From: Paraescarpia echinospica | Lineage: Eukaryota > Annelida > Polychaeta > Sabellida > Siboglinidae | Reading direction: 5' to 3' | Assembly (NCBI GenBank): GCA_020002185.1 | Contig: CM034543.1 | Location: 4,806,413 to 4,870,412, forward strand | Length of the DNA: 64,000 bases | Part shown: positions 43,966-56,158 of the stretch, one piece after another | How positions within the stretch are numbered: the stretch's first letter is position 1 | How the letters are laid out: each line of letters begins with the position of its first letter | Program-made: the position numbers and the translations under genes | Notes under the pieces: model-generated | The model's input: the letters and a program-made list of their open reading frames with translations, nothing else | Databases searched by the model: none | Told to the model about the DNA's origin: nothing

Positions 43966-44472
43966 AGAGAATTGGCGGTGTAGTTTTCACAACGCCCTTA
44001 TATGTGGGCCGGATGACATCCTGCTCGCAACGGCCACTCAGAACCTTGTCATCATTGTGATTCGTGTTGTTTAGTTGCATTTGACACCGTCGACCCCATT
44101 ACAAGGAGTGGTGTTGTAGTGTATGTCACATGGTGTAGATGTGATACAGCTAACACTGAAATCGCTTATATTACACCTGAATGACAGAGTCCAGTACGTC
44201 CACATCCATGGTACTACATCACCTGCTAGTCCTCTTGCACGTACGTAGTATCCCGCAAGGTTCCCTGCTTGATCTTCGTCTGTTCGCTACCTATGCTACA
44301 CCAATTGCCACGACCATAGGCATATATATACATATGTCGTAGGTATCGACCTGTGAGTAGCTGACATCAGGGCGTGGGTGAAAACTTGGTCACTGTGACT
44401 CGCCGAGTGCAGGTTCGTGGTGTCCATTTTATGCCATGATGACGAGGGATCGAGATAACAAACAGTCCTCGC

Positions 44473-44877
44473 ATGCATTTATTACCAGCAGATTCGACGC
44501 TGGATAGTGCAAAAGTGCAAAATAACACAAGATTGCATAACTGGGATGTCAATCATGTCAACGCCCCCACGAAATTCAGCCATTCCACACCGCTGTTAAT
44601 TAAGCTACACTGGCTGCCGATGGCAGTACAAGTTGACATCAAGATAGAGCTCCTTATACATCGAATACTGAATAGGCAAGCTCTTCAGTGCATCGAGCAT
44701 TGTGTCAACTCATGTCAACCAGTTAGTCAGCTACGCTCAATCAGACGCAGTCTGTTTCGGGTCCCGCGAGCAAAGTGTCACTGGAGTGGGTCGTTCAATG
44801 TGACAGCCGTAAAACTATGGAACGTGCTGTCACAGTGTCTGATACCATCAGAAATGACGATGTTCTTTTTAAACTAA
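44473..44877 (+). mobile_element. LINE ORF2 C-terminal fragment, left arm
   Basis: Frame PTKFSHSTPLLIKLHWLPMA, VDIKIELLIHRIL, LRSIRRSLFRVPRAK and SFNVTAVKLWNVLSQCL is the standard tail after the RT domain in L2/Rex-type LINEs (LHWLP...I-FKI-L...LRSS...VPR...AF...LWN-LP). It lies 0.5 kb downstream of the GPCR and is mirrored at 56,822-57,199. Confidence 0.8.
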
Positions 44878-45044
44878 CCTAACATTCTGTATACGGCGCC
44901 ATGAGCAACGATTTTTTGAATTGTAATTTAGAAATGGTAAGATTGTATTTCGGTAATCTGCAATGTTATGATTCTTGTAGAACCAACTCTTGCTCATTGT
45001 TGCATTACTGTGTTTTCGTTACTAAAACACACCAGGTTTTATCA

Positions 45045-45560
45045 GGCCGGTGAAACGAGCCGAGAGTAGCGCCGTTGTCGCGTTTATATTTATCCGGGCC
45101 TTAAATAATATCCGGGTGACGTTTCTGCGCCTGCGTGTATCTAAAGGAATGTATTTAGCACCAGTTACGACGGTCGCGCTTTCGTTTATCCGGGCGTTGT
45201 GTATGTTTATATATATATATATATATATGTCTATATATATACATCAATTATAAAATGTTTGCTTCCCACAGACATAAACAATTTCTGTCGTAAAACAGTT
45301 TCCTCTCCATGCTCACGTTACATGATTTACTCTTATACTTGGTCAAAAATCGAAAACAGCAAATTATAATTATGCACTCTAACTATAACGCTCGTATTAC
45401 GACAACAAACGAAACATGTTTAACTACTTGATATTATTTATCACTACGTGATCTACAGGTGCCATATATTATGCCTTACATATGCACATAAACATCACCC
45501 GGATAAAATTTAACGCCCGAATAAATGTAAGCCGTGCCGAAAGTGGTCTTTTGTGAGCTG
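45045..45560. repeat. Fold-back element (MITE-like), left arm only
   Basis: The 5' part (GAGCCGAGAGTAGC, TTTATATTTATCCGGGCCTT, AAATAATATCCGGGTGACGT) is repeated inverted at the 3' part (minus strand of 45,485-45,560: CGGGCGTTAAATTTTATCCG, GGTGATGTTTATGTGC). The right arm at 56,565-56,610 has only CACTTTCGGCACAGGGCTAC, TTTCGGC. That is either an empty site or a precise loss of the hairpin. Confidence 0.65.
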
Positions 45561-45878
45561 CGCGCGCGCGCAAATGCCGTGAACGTTTAACATGCATTTC
45601 TGATATATATAACTTGACCTTTGACCACAAAGTGGCTGCCGTGCTATATGCATTTTTCTTGTTGTTGTTTTTCTTGAGTTTTCTGCAAATAATTGCATAA
45701 ATAACTGCAATTTTGTTTATACTATATATTCCAACAATTGAAAAATTTAACTTAAATGTTTTATTATACAACACAAATCACCTTAGAATCAAAGCCTACA
45801 TTCGGCACGTGATTAATCTAGATCCATTACATCGGGGCATTGCCGATGTCAGTCTGGATGGCTAACCCAGATTATATG

Positions 45879-46349
45879 TCATGGAAGTATCATCTGGAAG
45901 CCCACCACTACCTGACAGCACAACCAGCGTGTATTCCAATACCAACGAAAAAGGTAGTGACCTGAACAAATTTCGTGATAAACGAAACATACCATCTGCT
46001 CCAGGTAAAGACTGGTGTAATCTCTGAACCACTCTTGAACCTTAGTAATAGATCTGTAGAGGATCTTTGGTCTGACGTCAAGGAAATAACTCACGAAACC
46101 ACAAGGAATGTGGTTGGTTTCAGGCACATACAACAGCCAATTTTCCATCAGTAATAGCAACAGAGTGTGAGGAAAGCAGAAATCATCGAGTATTTGAAGC
46201 ACACCTCAAATATCGAGAAAGTGGAAATGTACAGAGACAACAGACTAGTGAAGAAGACAATACGATTTCATAAGAGAGAAGAGCTACTGTATCTCACAAA
46301 ACTAGTTGCTATTCCTAAGTATCCGCTGCAAAACTGTTATGACCCATAA
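45879..46349 (+). pseudogene. ORF relic of unknown protein, left arm
   Basis: The end of the frame, LVKKTIRFHKREELLYLTKL, VAIPKYPLQNCYDP then stop, is conserved in the right arm (55,328). Upstream codons are in other frames. Relative to the right arm about 440 bp are missing after 45,935. No family recognised. Confidence 0.4.
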
Positions 46350-46499
46350 CGCTTGGCTGCCATCAGAGCTCGGTGGGTCTGTTTAGAGAGTGGACACGTG
46401 CGTTGTACACCGTGGGAAGCCTCAGTGGATTGCAAGCAGGTGATACACCAGTATTATGTTCCCGCTGACGTGGCTAGTTGGCAGGGATGACGTTGAATG

Positions 46500-47237
46500 A
46501 CACCTTCGACTGTCATCTACACAATTGATCTATCCATCACGTGATCTGTTGCCTAGCAAAAACTTCGTTAAGCGTGCAAAAAAACCGAACATGCTGTGCG
46601 TTTGTGCATTCCGCCGTATGTTTAGTTGAAATTCTGGCCACAAAAGTGTTTCTTTATGAAAAAAATAGCAGGCAAACTTTTTAAAGTGAAAACTGACTGC
46701 ATTACTGCTTGACTTGTGAGACAGCAATAGTAGGCTTCTCGTATATTGCTGGCAAAGGGAAATGCAGGCATGCACAACATTTTGATTGTGACGTAAACAA
46801 ACCTTGACGTACTGGATACATCAATTGACCTATTCATCACGTGACCTGTTAAGCCATCAGAAAACACGTGGTGAGTTCTGACATTCTGTCGTGTATTTAG
46901 TTGACATTTTGGTAACAAATGTGTTTCTTTATAACAGAAGTTTTCAAAGTGACAACTGTGTACGGGAATATTTATTTTATGAGATGTCATGCAGCAATAG
47001 TAATGTAATTCACGAATATAACCGTTAGCAACACATCACAATCGAATTTTTGCGCGTGACCTCCGTCAAATTTTGCCGTTGCAAACAATGTTGATAACGG
47101 TTACATTACGCGAATTAAATTATTATTGCTGCACGACATCTCATAAATAATTTAACATCAGTGCATACAGTTGTCATTTTAAAAACTTTGTCTGATGTTT
47201 TTTGTCATGATGAAACATTGTGTAGCCAGAATGTCAA
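46500..47237. repeat. Fold-back module of ~280-bp units, left arm
   Basis: Two direct units (from 46,525 and 46,810) share CATCACGTGACCTGTT, TTAGTTGAAATTCTGGCCAC and GTGTTTCTTTAT. A third partial unit (47,090-47,237) is inverted, with TTATTATTGCTGCACGACAT against ATGTCATGCAGCAATAGTAA. The centre is CGTTAGCAACACATCACAAT to GATAACGG. It is mirrored at 53,200-54,015. No coding content. Confidence 0.7.
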
Positions 47238-48735
47238 CAACACATTGATTGATTGATTGTTTTATTTCCAAGTAGAAAATGCATACAAAGAGAACTAAGT
47301 GCAATATAAAATACACAAACATTTACACATGGAAATGGGGGAAGATAGAAGTGTTGTACTTATTAATCACTTCCCCCAACACGACCATAACTTGTACAAG
47401 TATATTAAACATAACATTGGTAACAACATGGAAATATATCTTTAGAAAGCAATCTCATTCATTTTTTTTCAGTTACATTTGTATGTATATATATGTATAT
47501 ATATACATACATACACATACAGTACACACACATATATATATACATACATACATTCACACATACATACACATATACATATGTATATTCATATATGTATATT
47601 CATCATTTCTGTGTTAATTGTGTGCATGGTAATTATTAATAAACAAGTGCTTAATTCTTGTTTTGAATATTTTAACTGTAGCTGAACTAGTTATTTTTTC
47701 ATCATAGGAGCTCCATAATTTAACCCCATATACCGATATACACATAGATTTCAAAGTTGTGCGAGCATACACGTGTTTAATTTTTTACTTTGACGTGTCA
47801 AATGCATTGAATCATGGTTAGTAGCAAAGAATTCTTGAAGGTTATACGGCAACATGTTATTTTTGGCTTTGAACATTACAATAGAAATTCTAAATTTTAT
47901 TATGTCAGGCAGTTTAAGTATACCTAAATCACAAAATAATGTATTAGTATGACATATAAAAGTATCATTGCAAATTAGCCTGATTACTTTCTTCTGTAAA
48001 ATAAAAACACTGTGAACAATAGTTTTATAAGTGCTGCCCCAGACTTCACAGCAGTATGATATAGAAGGGAGAAATAGTGAACAATATAATATGACCAGTG
48101 AGTTTTTGTCAAGTTTGTATCTTGCTCTGTAGATAATGGCTAGTTTTTGACACTTCGGATTTTATCATGCTAATGTGCTCCTTCCAGTTGAGGTTATGAT
48201 CGATCAAGACTCCTAAAAACGTACTAACATAAACTCTATCTATATTCTTATTGTCAATTTTTATATCGATAGTTGAATTAGTGCAATAGTTTGTGAACAG
48301 CATATAGTTTGTTTTAGCTATATTTAAAGACAACCAATTAACTGAAAACCACACATGTAGTTTTTGTAACTCGATGGTTATATCCTTGCTAAGCTGCACT
48401 GGATCCTTTCCGGAACAAAACATATTAGTATCATCAGCAAAAAGTTTAAATTTTAGTGTTGATGAAATATTACAGATATCATTTATATACAATAAAAAGA
48501 GTTTTGGGCCCAGTATTCAGCCCTGGGGTCCTCCACATGTCACTTTTAGTAATTCAGAGTTATAGTCATCAATGCTAACATACTGTAGTCTATCAATTAA
48601 GTAACTTTTTAGCCAGTCATTGACAATACCTCAAATTCCAAAAGATTCTAATTTACTTAATAGCAGATTATGGTCTATTGTGTCGAAAGCTTTTTCAAAT
48701 CAATAAAAACTCCAATAGTTGATTTGAAAAAAGCA
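47238..48735 (-). mobile_element. AT-rich LINE fragment inserted only in the left arm
   Basis: Minus-strand motifs: FDTIDHNLLLSKLESFGI, VNDWLKSYLIDRLQYVS, CGGPQG-stop-ILGPKLFLLYIND, FKLFADDTNMFCSG (catalytic FADD kept), WLSLNIAKTNYMLF and FLGVLIDHNLNWKEHI. The 3' end has AATAAAACAATCAATCAATC, a (CAAT)n tail typical of CR1-like LINEs. The right arm lacks it, so insertion postdates arm separation or the right copy was lost. Stops and a frameshift make it inactive. Confidence 0.85.
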
Positions 48736-49740
48736 TATCCAGCTATCACTCACATGTTTGCATAGCCAATATATTGGGTCTTATTAATTTGAATTGATGG
48801 AACACCCTGTTGGAGTAGTGATTAGTATCAACTCCAACTCGATCTAATTTCCTTCAAAACCAGACTAGACCAATAGGTTATTATACACGGTGCGCCTATC
48901 GCCGACATTGATGAGAAAAACACAAACATCGCTCCTATCCTACGTTATTGTCTCAATCCAATCTGATTGGTCGCCGTGTTTTTATTGTGTCGCCGTTCTG
49001 CCAGTCGAATTTGACAAATGATTGTCGCCAGTATGACATTAAGTCATTGACCTAAATTAGACCTGCCAACTTTTTTGTTGAAATTCGGGAGATTCATCCG
49101 CGGTCCAGCACGCTTCCCGTGTTGCGCTGTTTCGAAGTTTGACATCGGAAGACGAGGGGGTGCTGTTAGATACTTTTTGCCAGAAATTCAGGGGTTCAGC
49201 ATGTCTCAGCACGTCTCCCGTGGTATCGCGCTGGACACGCGATGGACGGATTGACGTACTGTCCAACAGACTTATAGACTGACATAGTCTGGCCCATATA
49301 TTGCCATTGGGTACAACAATGAAATTCGTTATTGCTGTCTATTATATTCAAGGTGGTACACACGCGCACAAAAAACATGGTTATTGTCTTTAACATTTAC
49401 TACAGTATCGTAGCATAATGTAGAGACATATATTTATACAGACTGACAGACACATACGTTCACACGCACTAGCGTGATGTGTTCATAGGACATCTTGTCA
49501 ATCACAATGCAAACACACACACGCTTGTGCTTGGCCGATTATAGTTAAATTATTTTTAACTATCAAAGTACTAGAAACAAATGTATCGTCATTTAAAGCG
49601 CAAATAAATGAAATTGCTGAAACATTTGTTAATGCAACGAACCACGGCGGAGTAAACATAAGTTCTCACTTGATCTCTTCTCGTTTTTAATTCACCAATA
49701 ATACCGCACTGTATTGTACTTGAACCGTTGTTGGTATAGT

Positions 49741-50130
49741 GCATAGACTGGGGGAGGGAGAAGAGACACGACATGAAAGAGGGGAGAGGAAAGAGGAGAG
49801 AGAGAAGATAGTTTAGAGTTGAGAATTGAGAGTAGAAAGAGGAGAGAGGAAACAGGAAAGAGAGGAGAGTGAGAGAAGAGAGATGGGGAGAGGGAGAGAG
49901 GTGGGGATGGGGAGAGGTGGAGAGGGGGCGGAGGAATGGGGAACACAGGTACACGGGGAGACGTTGAGACGGGAAGAGGGAGAGAGTAGGAGCGGAGGAG
50001 AGGAGGAGAGGAGGAGAGGAGGAGAGGGGGAGAGGAGGAGAGTGAGAAATGGTGAGACTGTTAGACCGGGAGTTTGAGAGAGGAAGAGAGGGGAGGGGGA
50101 GGCAGAGAGAAAAAAGAGACAGAGACAGAT
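49741..50130 (+). repeat. Polypurine (GA-rich) tract, left inner arm
   Basis: About 390 bp almost free of pyrimidines on the plus strand (GGGGAGAGGAAAGAGGAGAG, GAGGAGAGGAGGAGAGGAGG). It faces a shorter polypyrimidine tract at 50,935-51,115 across the palindrome centre. Confidence 0.95.
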
Positions 50131-50149
50131 ATACAGAAAGCTACATTAT

Positions 50150-50430
50150 CCTCGATAAAATTGTTACTGCAGCTATGAATAAATTTATATCTATTAAAGT
50201 AATTAAATTTAACAAATATAAACATAAGAAAACTCCTTGTATTCGAGAATGAAACAGACTCCCGTAAATACAGGACATCATCAATAAACTTAAAACTGAC
50301 TTGCATACTAAATAACAAAAATTATTAAAAGTAATACCAGATTAGTTAAGCAAATGCATTATTAATCTAGTTTTGAAAGGCATAAGAATGATGTTAAAAA
50401 GACTTGGTGTTTAATTAAAGAAATTATTCA
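50150..50430 (+). mobile_element. LINE fragment at palindrome centre, left copy
   Basis: Plus-strand KVIKFNKYKHKKTPC and later AAAGAAATTATTCA match the minus-strand copy at 50,457-50,930. Homology between the arms ends at 50,430. Confidence 0.6.
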
Positions 50431-50456
50431 CATAAAATTATTTATATTGTCCTACT

Positions 50457-50930
50457 CTAGCCTCTAACATAACTACAAGTGGACCAGCAATAATAAAAAC
50501 TCGTGTTAAATCTGTTTGCAATAAGGCATTTGCCGCCAATCATTTCCCCATTGACTTTGAAAAAATCTGGAAATTGTTCTTTCTTTTGACTTTTCTGAAT
50601 AATTTCTTTAATGAAACACCATCTTTTTAACATAATGCTAATGCTTTTCAAAACTGGATTGATAATGCATTTGCTGAGCTTATCTGATAGTCTATTAAGA
50701 ATGTTATTATTTAGTATGCAAGTCAGTTTAATAATAATAATAATAATGCTCTATATTTACATGAGTTTGTTTCATTCTCGAACACAATTTGTTTCTAAAT
50801 TTTATCGACATAATAATGCCTTTGATAGTCCAAGGAATTTTCTTATGTTTATATTTGTTAAATTTAATTACTTTAATAGGTAGACATTTATCCATAGCTG
50901 CACTTTCATCGAGGATATTGTAGTTTTCTA
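50457..50930 (-). mobile_element. LINE fragment at palindrome centre, right copy
   Basis: The minus strand reads FNKYKHKKIPW then RWCFIKEIIQKSQKKEQFPD, FFKVNGEMIGGKCLIANRFN. This is the linker just before the RT domain of CR1/Jockey-type LINEs (FPD-F-NG--I----IAN-FN). It extends about 140 bp past the point where the left copy stops, so the arm boundary falls inside a retrotransposon. Confidence 0.7.
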
Positions 50931-50934
50931 TCTA

Positions 50935-51115
50935 TCTGTCTCTTTTTTCTATTTTTCTCTCTGTCTACCCCTCTCCCCTCTATTCCTCTCTCAATCTCCC
51001 AGTCTCTCCATCTCAGCATTTTTCACTCTCCTCCTCTCCTCCTCTCCTACTCTCCTCCACTCCTCCTCCTCTCCTCCTCTCCTCCTCTCCTCCTCCCCAC
51101 ATTTCCTCCTCTATA
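50935..51115 (+). repeat. Polypyrimidine tract, right inner arm
   Basis: CTCTCCTCCTCTCCTCCTCT-type run, counterpart of the purine tract at 49,741-50,130 and about half its length. Confidence 0.95.
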
Positions 51116-52103
51116 ATACAGTGCGGTATTATTGGTGAATTAAACACGAGAAGAGATCAAGTGAGAACTTGTGTTTATTCCGCCGTGGTGCGTTGCATTG
51201 ACAAATGTTTCAGCAATTTAATTTATTTGTGCTTTAAATAACGATACATTTGTTTCTAGTGCTTTGATAGTTACAAAATAATCTAACTATAATCGGCCAA
51301 GCATAAGCGTGTGTGTGTTTGCATTGTGATTGACAAGATGTCCTATGAACACATCACGCTAGTGCGTGTGAACGTATCTGTCTGTCAGTCTGTCTATATA
51401 TGTCTCTACATTATGCTACGATATTGTAGTAATTTTTAAAGACAATAACCATGTTTTTTCTTGCGCGCGCGCGTGTGTACCACCTTGAATATAATATACT
51501 GCAATAACGAATTTTACTGTTGTACCCAATGGCAATATATGGACTAGACTATGTAAGTATATTAGTCTGTTGGACAGTACGTCAATCCGTCCATCGCGTG
51601 TCCAGCGCGATACCACGGGAGACGTGCTGAGACATACTGAACCGCTGAATTTCTGGCAAAACATCTAACAGCACCCCTCTCGTCTTCCGATGTCAAAATC
51701 CGAGACAGCGCAACATGGGAAGCGTGCTGGACCGCGGATGAATCTCCCGAATTTCAACAAAAAAGTTGGCAGATACAATTTAGGTCAATGGTTTAATGTC
51801 ATACTGGCGACAACCATTTGTCAAATTCGACTCGCAAAACGGCGACACAATAAAAACACGGCGACCAACCAGAATGGATTGAGACAATAACGTAGGATAG
51901 GAGCGATATTTGTGTTTTTCTCACCAATGACGTCATGTCGGCGATAGGCGCACCGTGTATAGTAACCTATTGGTCTAGTCTGGTTTTGAAGGAAATTAGA
52001 TCGAGTTGGAGTTGATACTAATCACTACTCCAACAGGGTTTTCCATCAATTCAAATTAATAAGAACCAAGATATTGGCTATGCAAACTTGTGAGTGATAG
52101 CTG

Positions 52104-52176
52104 ATTAAATGTACGAGTGCATGCATACACACATAAGTATGCCTACAGCACGCATGCGTGCACACACACACACACA

Positions 52177-52221
<45 letters not shown>

Positions 52222-53200
52222 ATCACACACACACATACACACACATACACACACATACAACCAAACACATGTTCTAGGTTCTACAAAGCATAGAGTTGAT
52301 ACATTAAATACCATAATACTCACATATTCTACTCGTAGAACAGGATCCTTCTCAATGCTAACATTCGATGCGGCTATCAGTTAGTTTGTTCACAGTTGTA
52401 TAATATCTCCCACGTGTCTATAAAATGACGTCATATCCTTAGGTGGGGAATTGCAGAGTAGTGGTGAAATATTGTGCTAAATGTCGTCTATCGTGTATTC
52501 TAAACGCCAACCCCATCTAGCAACACTGATTGGTGGTAAGGACGTCTACCTTTCATCAAACTTTGTACGCATATAGATATTTCCAATGTTGGAAGCAATA
52601 GTGTTGTTGCTACTACTGCATCCTGCTGTATCTGTGTAGATGTGGGAATTGACGTCTTAATGTGTTATCAAAATGTTTAGTCAGGTAAGTATTGCCTTCT
52701 CGCTCACACAGACACGGCAACAACATACTTCGGAGGTAAGTCGTGCTGAAATGTCATGCGATATATGTCGGGAATGTCGTACTGTTTCATTTTATGTATG
52801 CCATGTTTGATCTGCATTGGTAACATTTTGATGTTTCGTATCAGGCATCTTCTGCTTGTTCAGTGATGTTGTTGTTTCGTGTGATATATGCATAGTTATA
52901 AGTTGGTCTCGACAAACTGTTCAAAATAGTCTTAATAACGGCAGATGCCATATCACGTTTGGAATTGTAAATGCATAAACGCAAAACTATAGAATACCAA
53001 TAGGAACATCAAAAGGAGTGGCTAGGCACAATCACAATAAAATCTTGTATTAACATACTTTCCCGTCACTGCCTCGTAACAAGTACGGCCTAGTGGGGAC
53101 TGTTTCGTTTTTGTTGCTTCCAGCATGTTCCGGCTAAGATCCTACCGGTGTCTCCAGTCATGTGACCTCGGTTATTCTTTATCTTGATGATGCGGAAAGC
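52104..53200. other. Right-arm-only insertion, including (CA)n
   Basis: It occupies the position where the left arm has a LINE. (CA)n with interruptions at 52,160-52,260; the rest shows no gene. It begins right after GTGAGTGATAGCT, where arm homology breaks. Confidence 0.6.
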
Positions 53201-54015
53201 AGCGGTTGACTTCCTGTACAATTGACCTACCCATCACGTGACCTGTTATCTAGCAAAACCTGCGTCAATTCATTAGAATATACGTGGAGAGTTCTGATAT
53301 TCTGTCGTATGTTTTGTTGAAATTCTGGCTATATATTGTTTCTTCATGACAAAAAAACATAAGACAACGTTTTTAAAGTGACCACTGTATGTGTTTATGT
53401 TAAATTATTTATGAGATGTCATGCAGCAATAATAATTTAATTCGCGTATGTAACCATTGTCAATTTTTTTTACAAAGACAAAGTTTGACGGAAGTCACGC
53501 GCAAAAATGCGATTGTGATGTGTGGCTAACGGTTATATTCGTGAATTACATCACTATTGCTGCACGACATCTCATAAAATAAACATTCCCGTGCACAGTT
53601 TTCACTTTGAAAACTTTACCTTATGTTTCTATCATAAAGAAACACATTTGTTACCAGAATTTCAACAAAATACACAACATAATGTCAGAACCCACCACGT
53701 GTTTTGTGATGGCTTAACAGGTCACGTGATGGATAAGTCAATTGATGTATCCAGTACGTCACGGTTTGTTTACATCACAGTCAATATGTTGTGCATGCCT
53801 GCATTTGCCTTTGCCAGCGATATGCGAGAAGCCTACTATTGCTGCATGACATCTCACGAGTCAAACAGTAATTATATACATGCAGTTTTCACTTTAAAAA
53901 GTTTGCCTGCTGTTTTTTTTTATAAACAAACACTTTTGTGGTCAGAATTTCAACAAAATATACGGCGGAATGCAAAGACGCACCGCGTGTTCGGCTTTTT
54001 TGCACGCTTAATGTG
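53200..54015. repeat. Fold-back module, right arm
   Basis: Inverted counterpart of 46,500-47,237, with the same CATCACGTGACCTGTT, TTTCTTCATGAC and ATGAGATGTCATGCAGCAAT phrases. The long frame at 53,522-54,160 is an artefact of this repeat. Confidence 0.7.
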
Positions 54016-55110
54016 GCTGCATCGGCTATTATATGCTTCTTTTGAATTAATAATTTATAATATCAGTTTTGAAGATAAGCTAACCATTTTTTCTCAGAGT
54101 TTGCCTCAGATATCATACAATACTCCTGATCAAAAAGAATTGAGTGTTTATGTTGTTTAGAGATATTTAAATGTGTTTAAAAACAATTAAAAATTATGTC
54201 AAAAATCACCTTAAAATGGCATTTTATTTCATTTTGAGAAACTCCAAAAAAAATTCATATGGTTGTAAGAACAAACATGTTAAAACAAATGCATATTAAG
54301 TTTGATACAGCTTTATAAACATTTTGCTACAATGTTGAAAGACAGCAAAAATCCGTACTGCATTTTTGGCACAACCCCTTCACCAAACATAAAATTTTGG
54401 GTAAACACAAGTCGAGTTCATATGCCAAGTTATGGCTTTGTAAGTATTGTAGTTTTTATAAAAGTTACATTATGTAATACTTCCTGGTTGTTACCAATAA
54501 TGCAAGTATCACCAGATGCTTGTTTTTTGCTTAGAAATGTTACTTTTTACTGGCATGTGGCTTATTTCAACAACACTTCTATTACTGAGATTTCCCCCCA
54601 ATGTTTTCCCGCCAAGTTGTCTCATGGTATTGTGTTACGAAGGGCCATGTGTTGAACGAGTTGTGGTATACAAGATTGATTGACACCTGCTGGGGTCAGT
54701 CACGTGTCATTGCAAATGGCGGGCATTATCAGAGAATAAACAAAACTACCGCCAGTATTTGGTGATTTGACAGCGTGATGCATTTAGGTAATTATAATAC
54801 AACAGCATAGTGGCATGAGAATAACCAGACTATTATGATCTGCATTCATGGTGAATTAATTTATGTTTGAACTGGGCTGACGCACACGTGATCGTCACTA
54901 TGGAAACATCGTCAGTTTCCAAGAATCTGAAAAGGGATTTTCCACAGACACACTAAAAATACTAGTTTTTAAAGGACTGATTGGTGACATAAGGCGCTAG
55001 TGCCTTGGTTTTTTTAATAGTATACATGTTCATACTGACACCTACTAATGTTCTATGAAGAAAAAAATTAAGAAATCAACTGACATGACACCCGGTGCTG
55101 CTACCTTAAC
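54016..55110. other. Right-arm-only insertion, no gene recognised
   Basis: The left arm joins GCACGCTTAACGAAG directly to TTTTTGCTAGGCAACAG, whereas the right arm has ~1.1 kb between. A 117-codon frame (54,302-54,655) matches nothing I know. Confidence 0.5.
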
Positions 55111-55327
55111 GACGGTTTTACCAGGCAACAGATCGCGTGATGGATAGATCAGTTGTGTAGATGACAGTCGGAGGTGTCATTCAACGTCATCCCTGCCAAC
55201 TAGCAACGTCAGCGGGAACACAATACTGGTGTATCACCTGCTTGCAATCCACTGGGGCTTCCCACTGTGTACAACGCACGTGTCCACTCTCTAAACAGAC
55301 CCACCGAGCTCTGATGGCAGCCAAGCG

Positions 55328-56158
55328 TTATGGGTCATAGCAGTTTTGCAGCGGATACTTAGGAATAGCAACTAGTTTTGTGAGATACAGTAGCTCTTCT
55401 CTCTTGTGAAATCGTATTGTTTTCTTCACTAGTCTTTTGTCTCTATGTACATTTCCACTTTCTCGATATTTGAGGTGTGCTTCAAATACTCCATGATTTC
55501 TCTTTTCCTCACACTCTGTTGCTATTACTGATGGAAAATTGGCTGTTGTATGTGCTTGTAACCAACCACGTTCCTTGTGGTTTCGTGAGTTATTTCCTTG
55601 GAGTTTAACCAAAGATCCTCTACAGATCTATTGCCAAAGTCCAATAGTGGTTCAAAGATGTCACCAGTCTTTACCTGGAGCAGATGATATGTTTCGTTTA
55701 TCACGAAACTTGTCCAGGTCACTACCTTTTTCGTTGGTATTAGAATACGCGCTGCCCGCTGGTGTTGGCAAGACTGAGTCAAAATGATCAAACAGCGTCT
55801 GGTCAGAAATAATGTTGGCCGTCGGCTATTTTTGCAATGAAATCTCCCTGTGCCAGCGAAGTTCTTCACCTCTTTCGGGTTGTACTGATCTTCAACTGCA
55901 GTATGTTGTGTTCTACTGAATAAGAACAGTCTTGTACAGAGATGTTGTTTCGGACACAAGTTCTAGTTTTGGTCCTGACACTAAGAGTTCCACTGTGGAT
56001 TCTGTGGATTCTATCATCTGTTTATGTGTGAACAAATGCGTATCCCTAGTGTTGTAATGCATGTCATGTATGTCACTACACCAATGTGTTTCTGATTTGC
56101 TTTCTATGTCGACATTGAATTGTTTCATATTGTCTAGGAACAGCTCTATAAAATGCAA
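55328..56158 (-). pseudogene. ORF relic of unknown protein, right arm (longer copy)
   Basis: Three overlapping minus-strand frames succeed each other: MHFIELFLDNMKQFNVDIES and THLFTHKQMIESTESTVELL; then AVEDQYNPKEVKNFAGTG; then NFPSVIATECEEKRNHGVFE, AHLKYRESGNV and LVKKTIRFHKREELLYLTKL to NCYDP-stop. The order suggests one ~270-residue frame broken by shifts. No family recognised; it could be part of another mobile element. Confidence 0.4.

Larger units (their letters stand above)
36550..50430 (+). repeat. Left arm of giant inverted repeat
   Basis: Mirrored by 50,596-64,000. Paired anchors: 36,550 with 64,000; tRNA 37,216-37,297 with 63,227-63,308; transposon 38,144-41,481 with 59,917-62,366; GPCR 3' end 43,967 with 57,690; ORF relic 46,349 with 55,328; 48,871-48,876 with 51,967-51,972; 50,151 with 50,913. 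Coordinate sums stay between 100,520 and 101,680, so order is conserved and drift comes from indels. Near the centre identity is about 94% by eye; elsewhere it is lower. Confidence 0.95.

Noticed and set aside
49589..50077. Ser/Pro/Leu-rich and Arg/Glu-rich frames in the purine tract
   Set aside because: Simple-sequence translation of GA-rich DNA.
53522..54160. 212-codon plus-strand ORF as a gene
   Set aside because: It lies in the fold-back module; similar phrases occur in different frames in the left arm and in neighbouring units.
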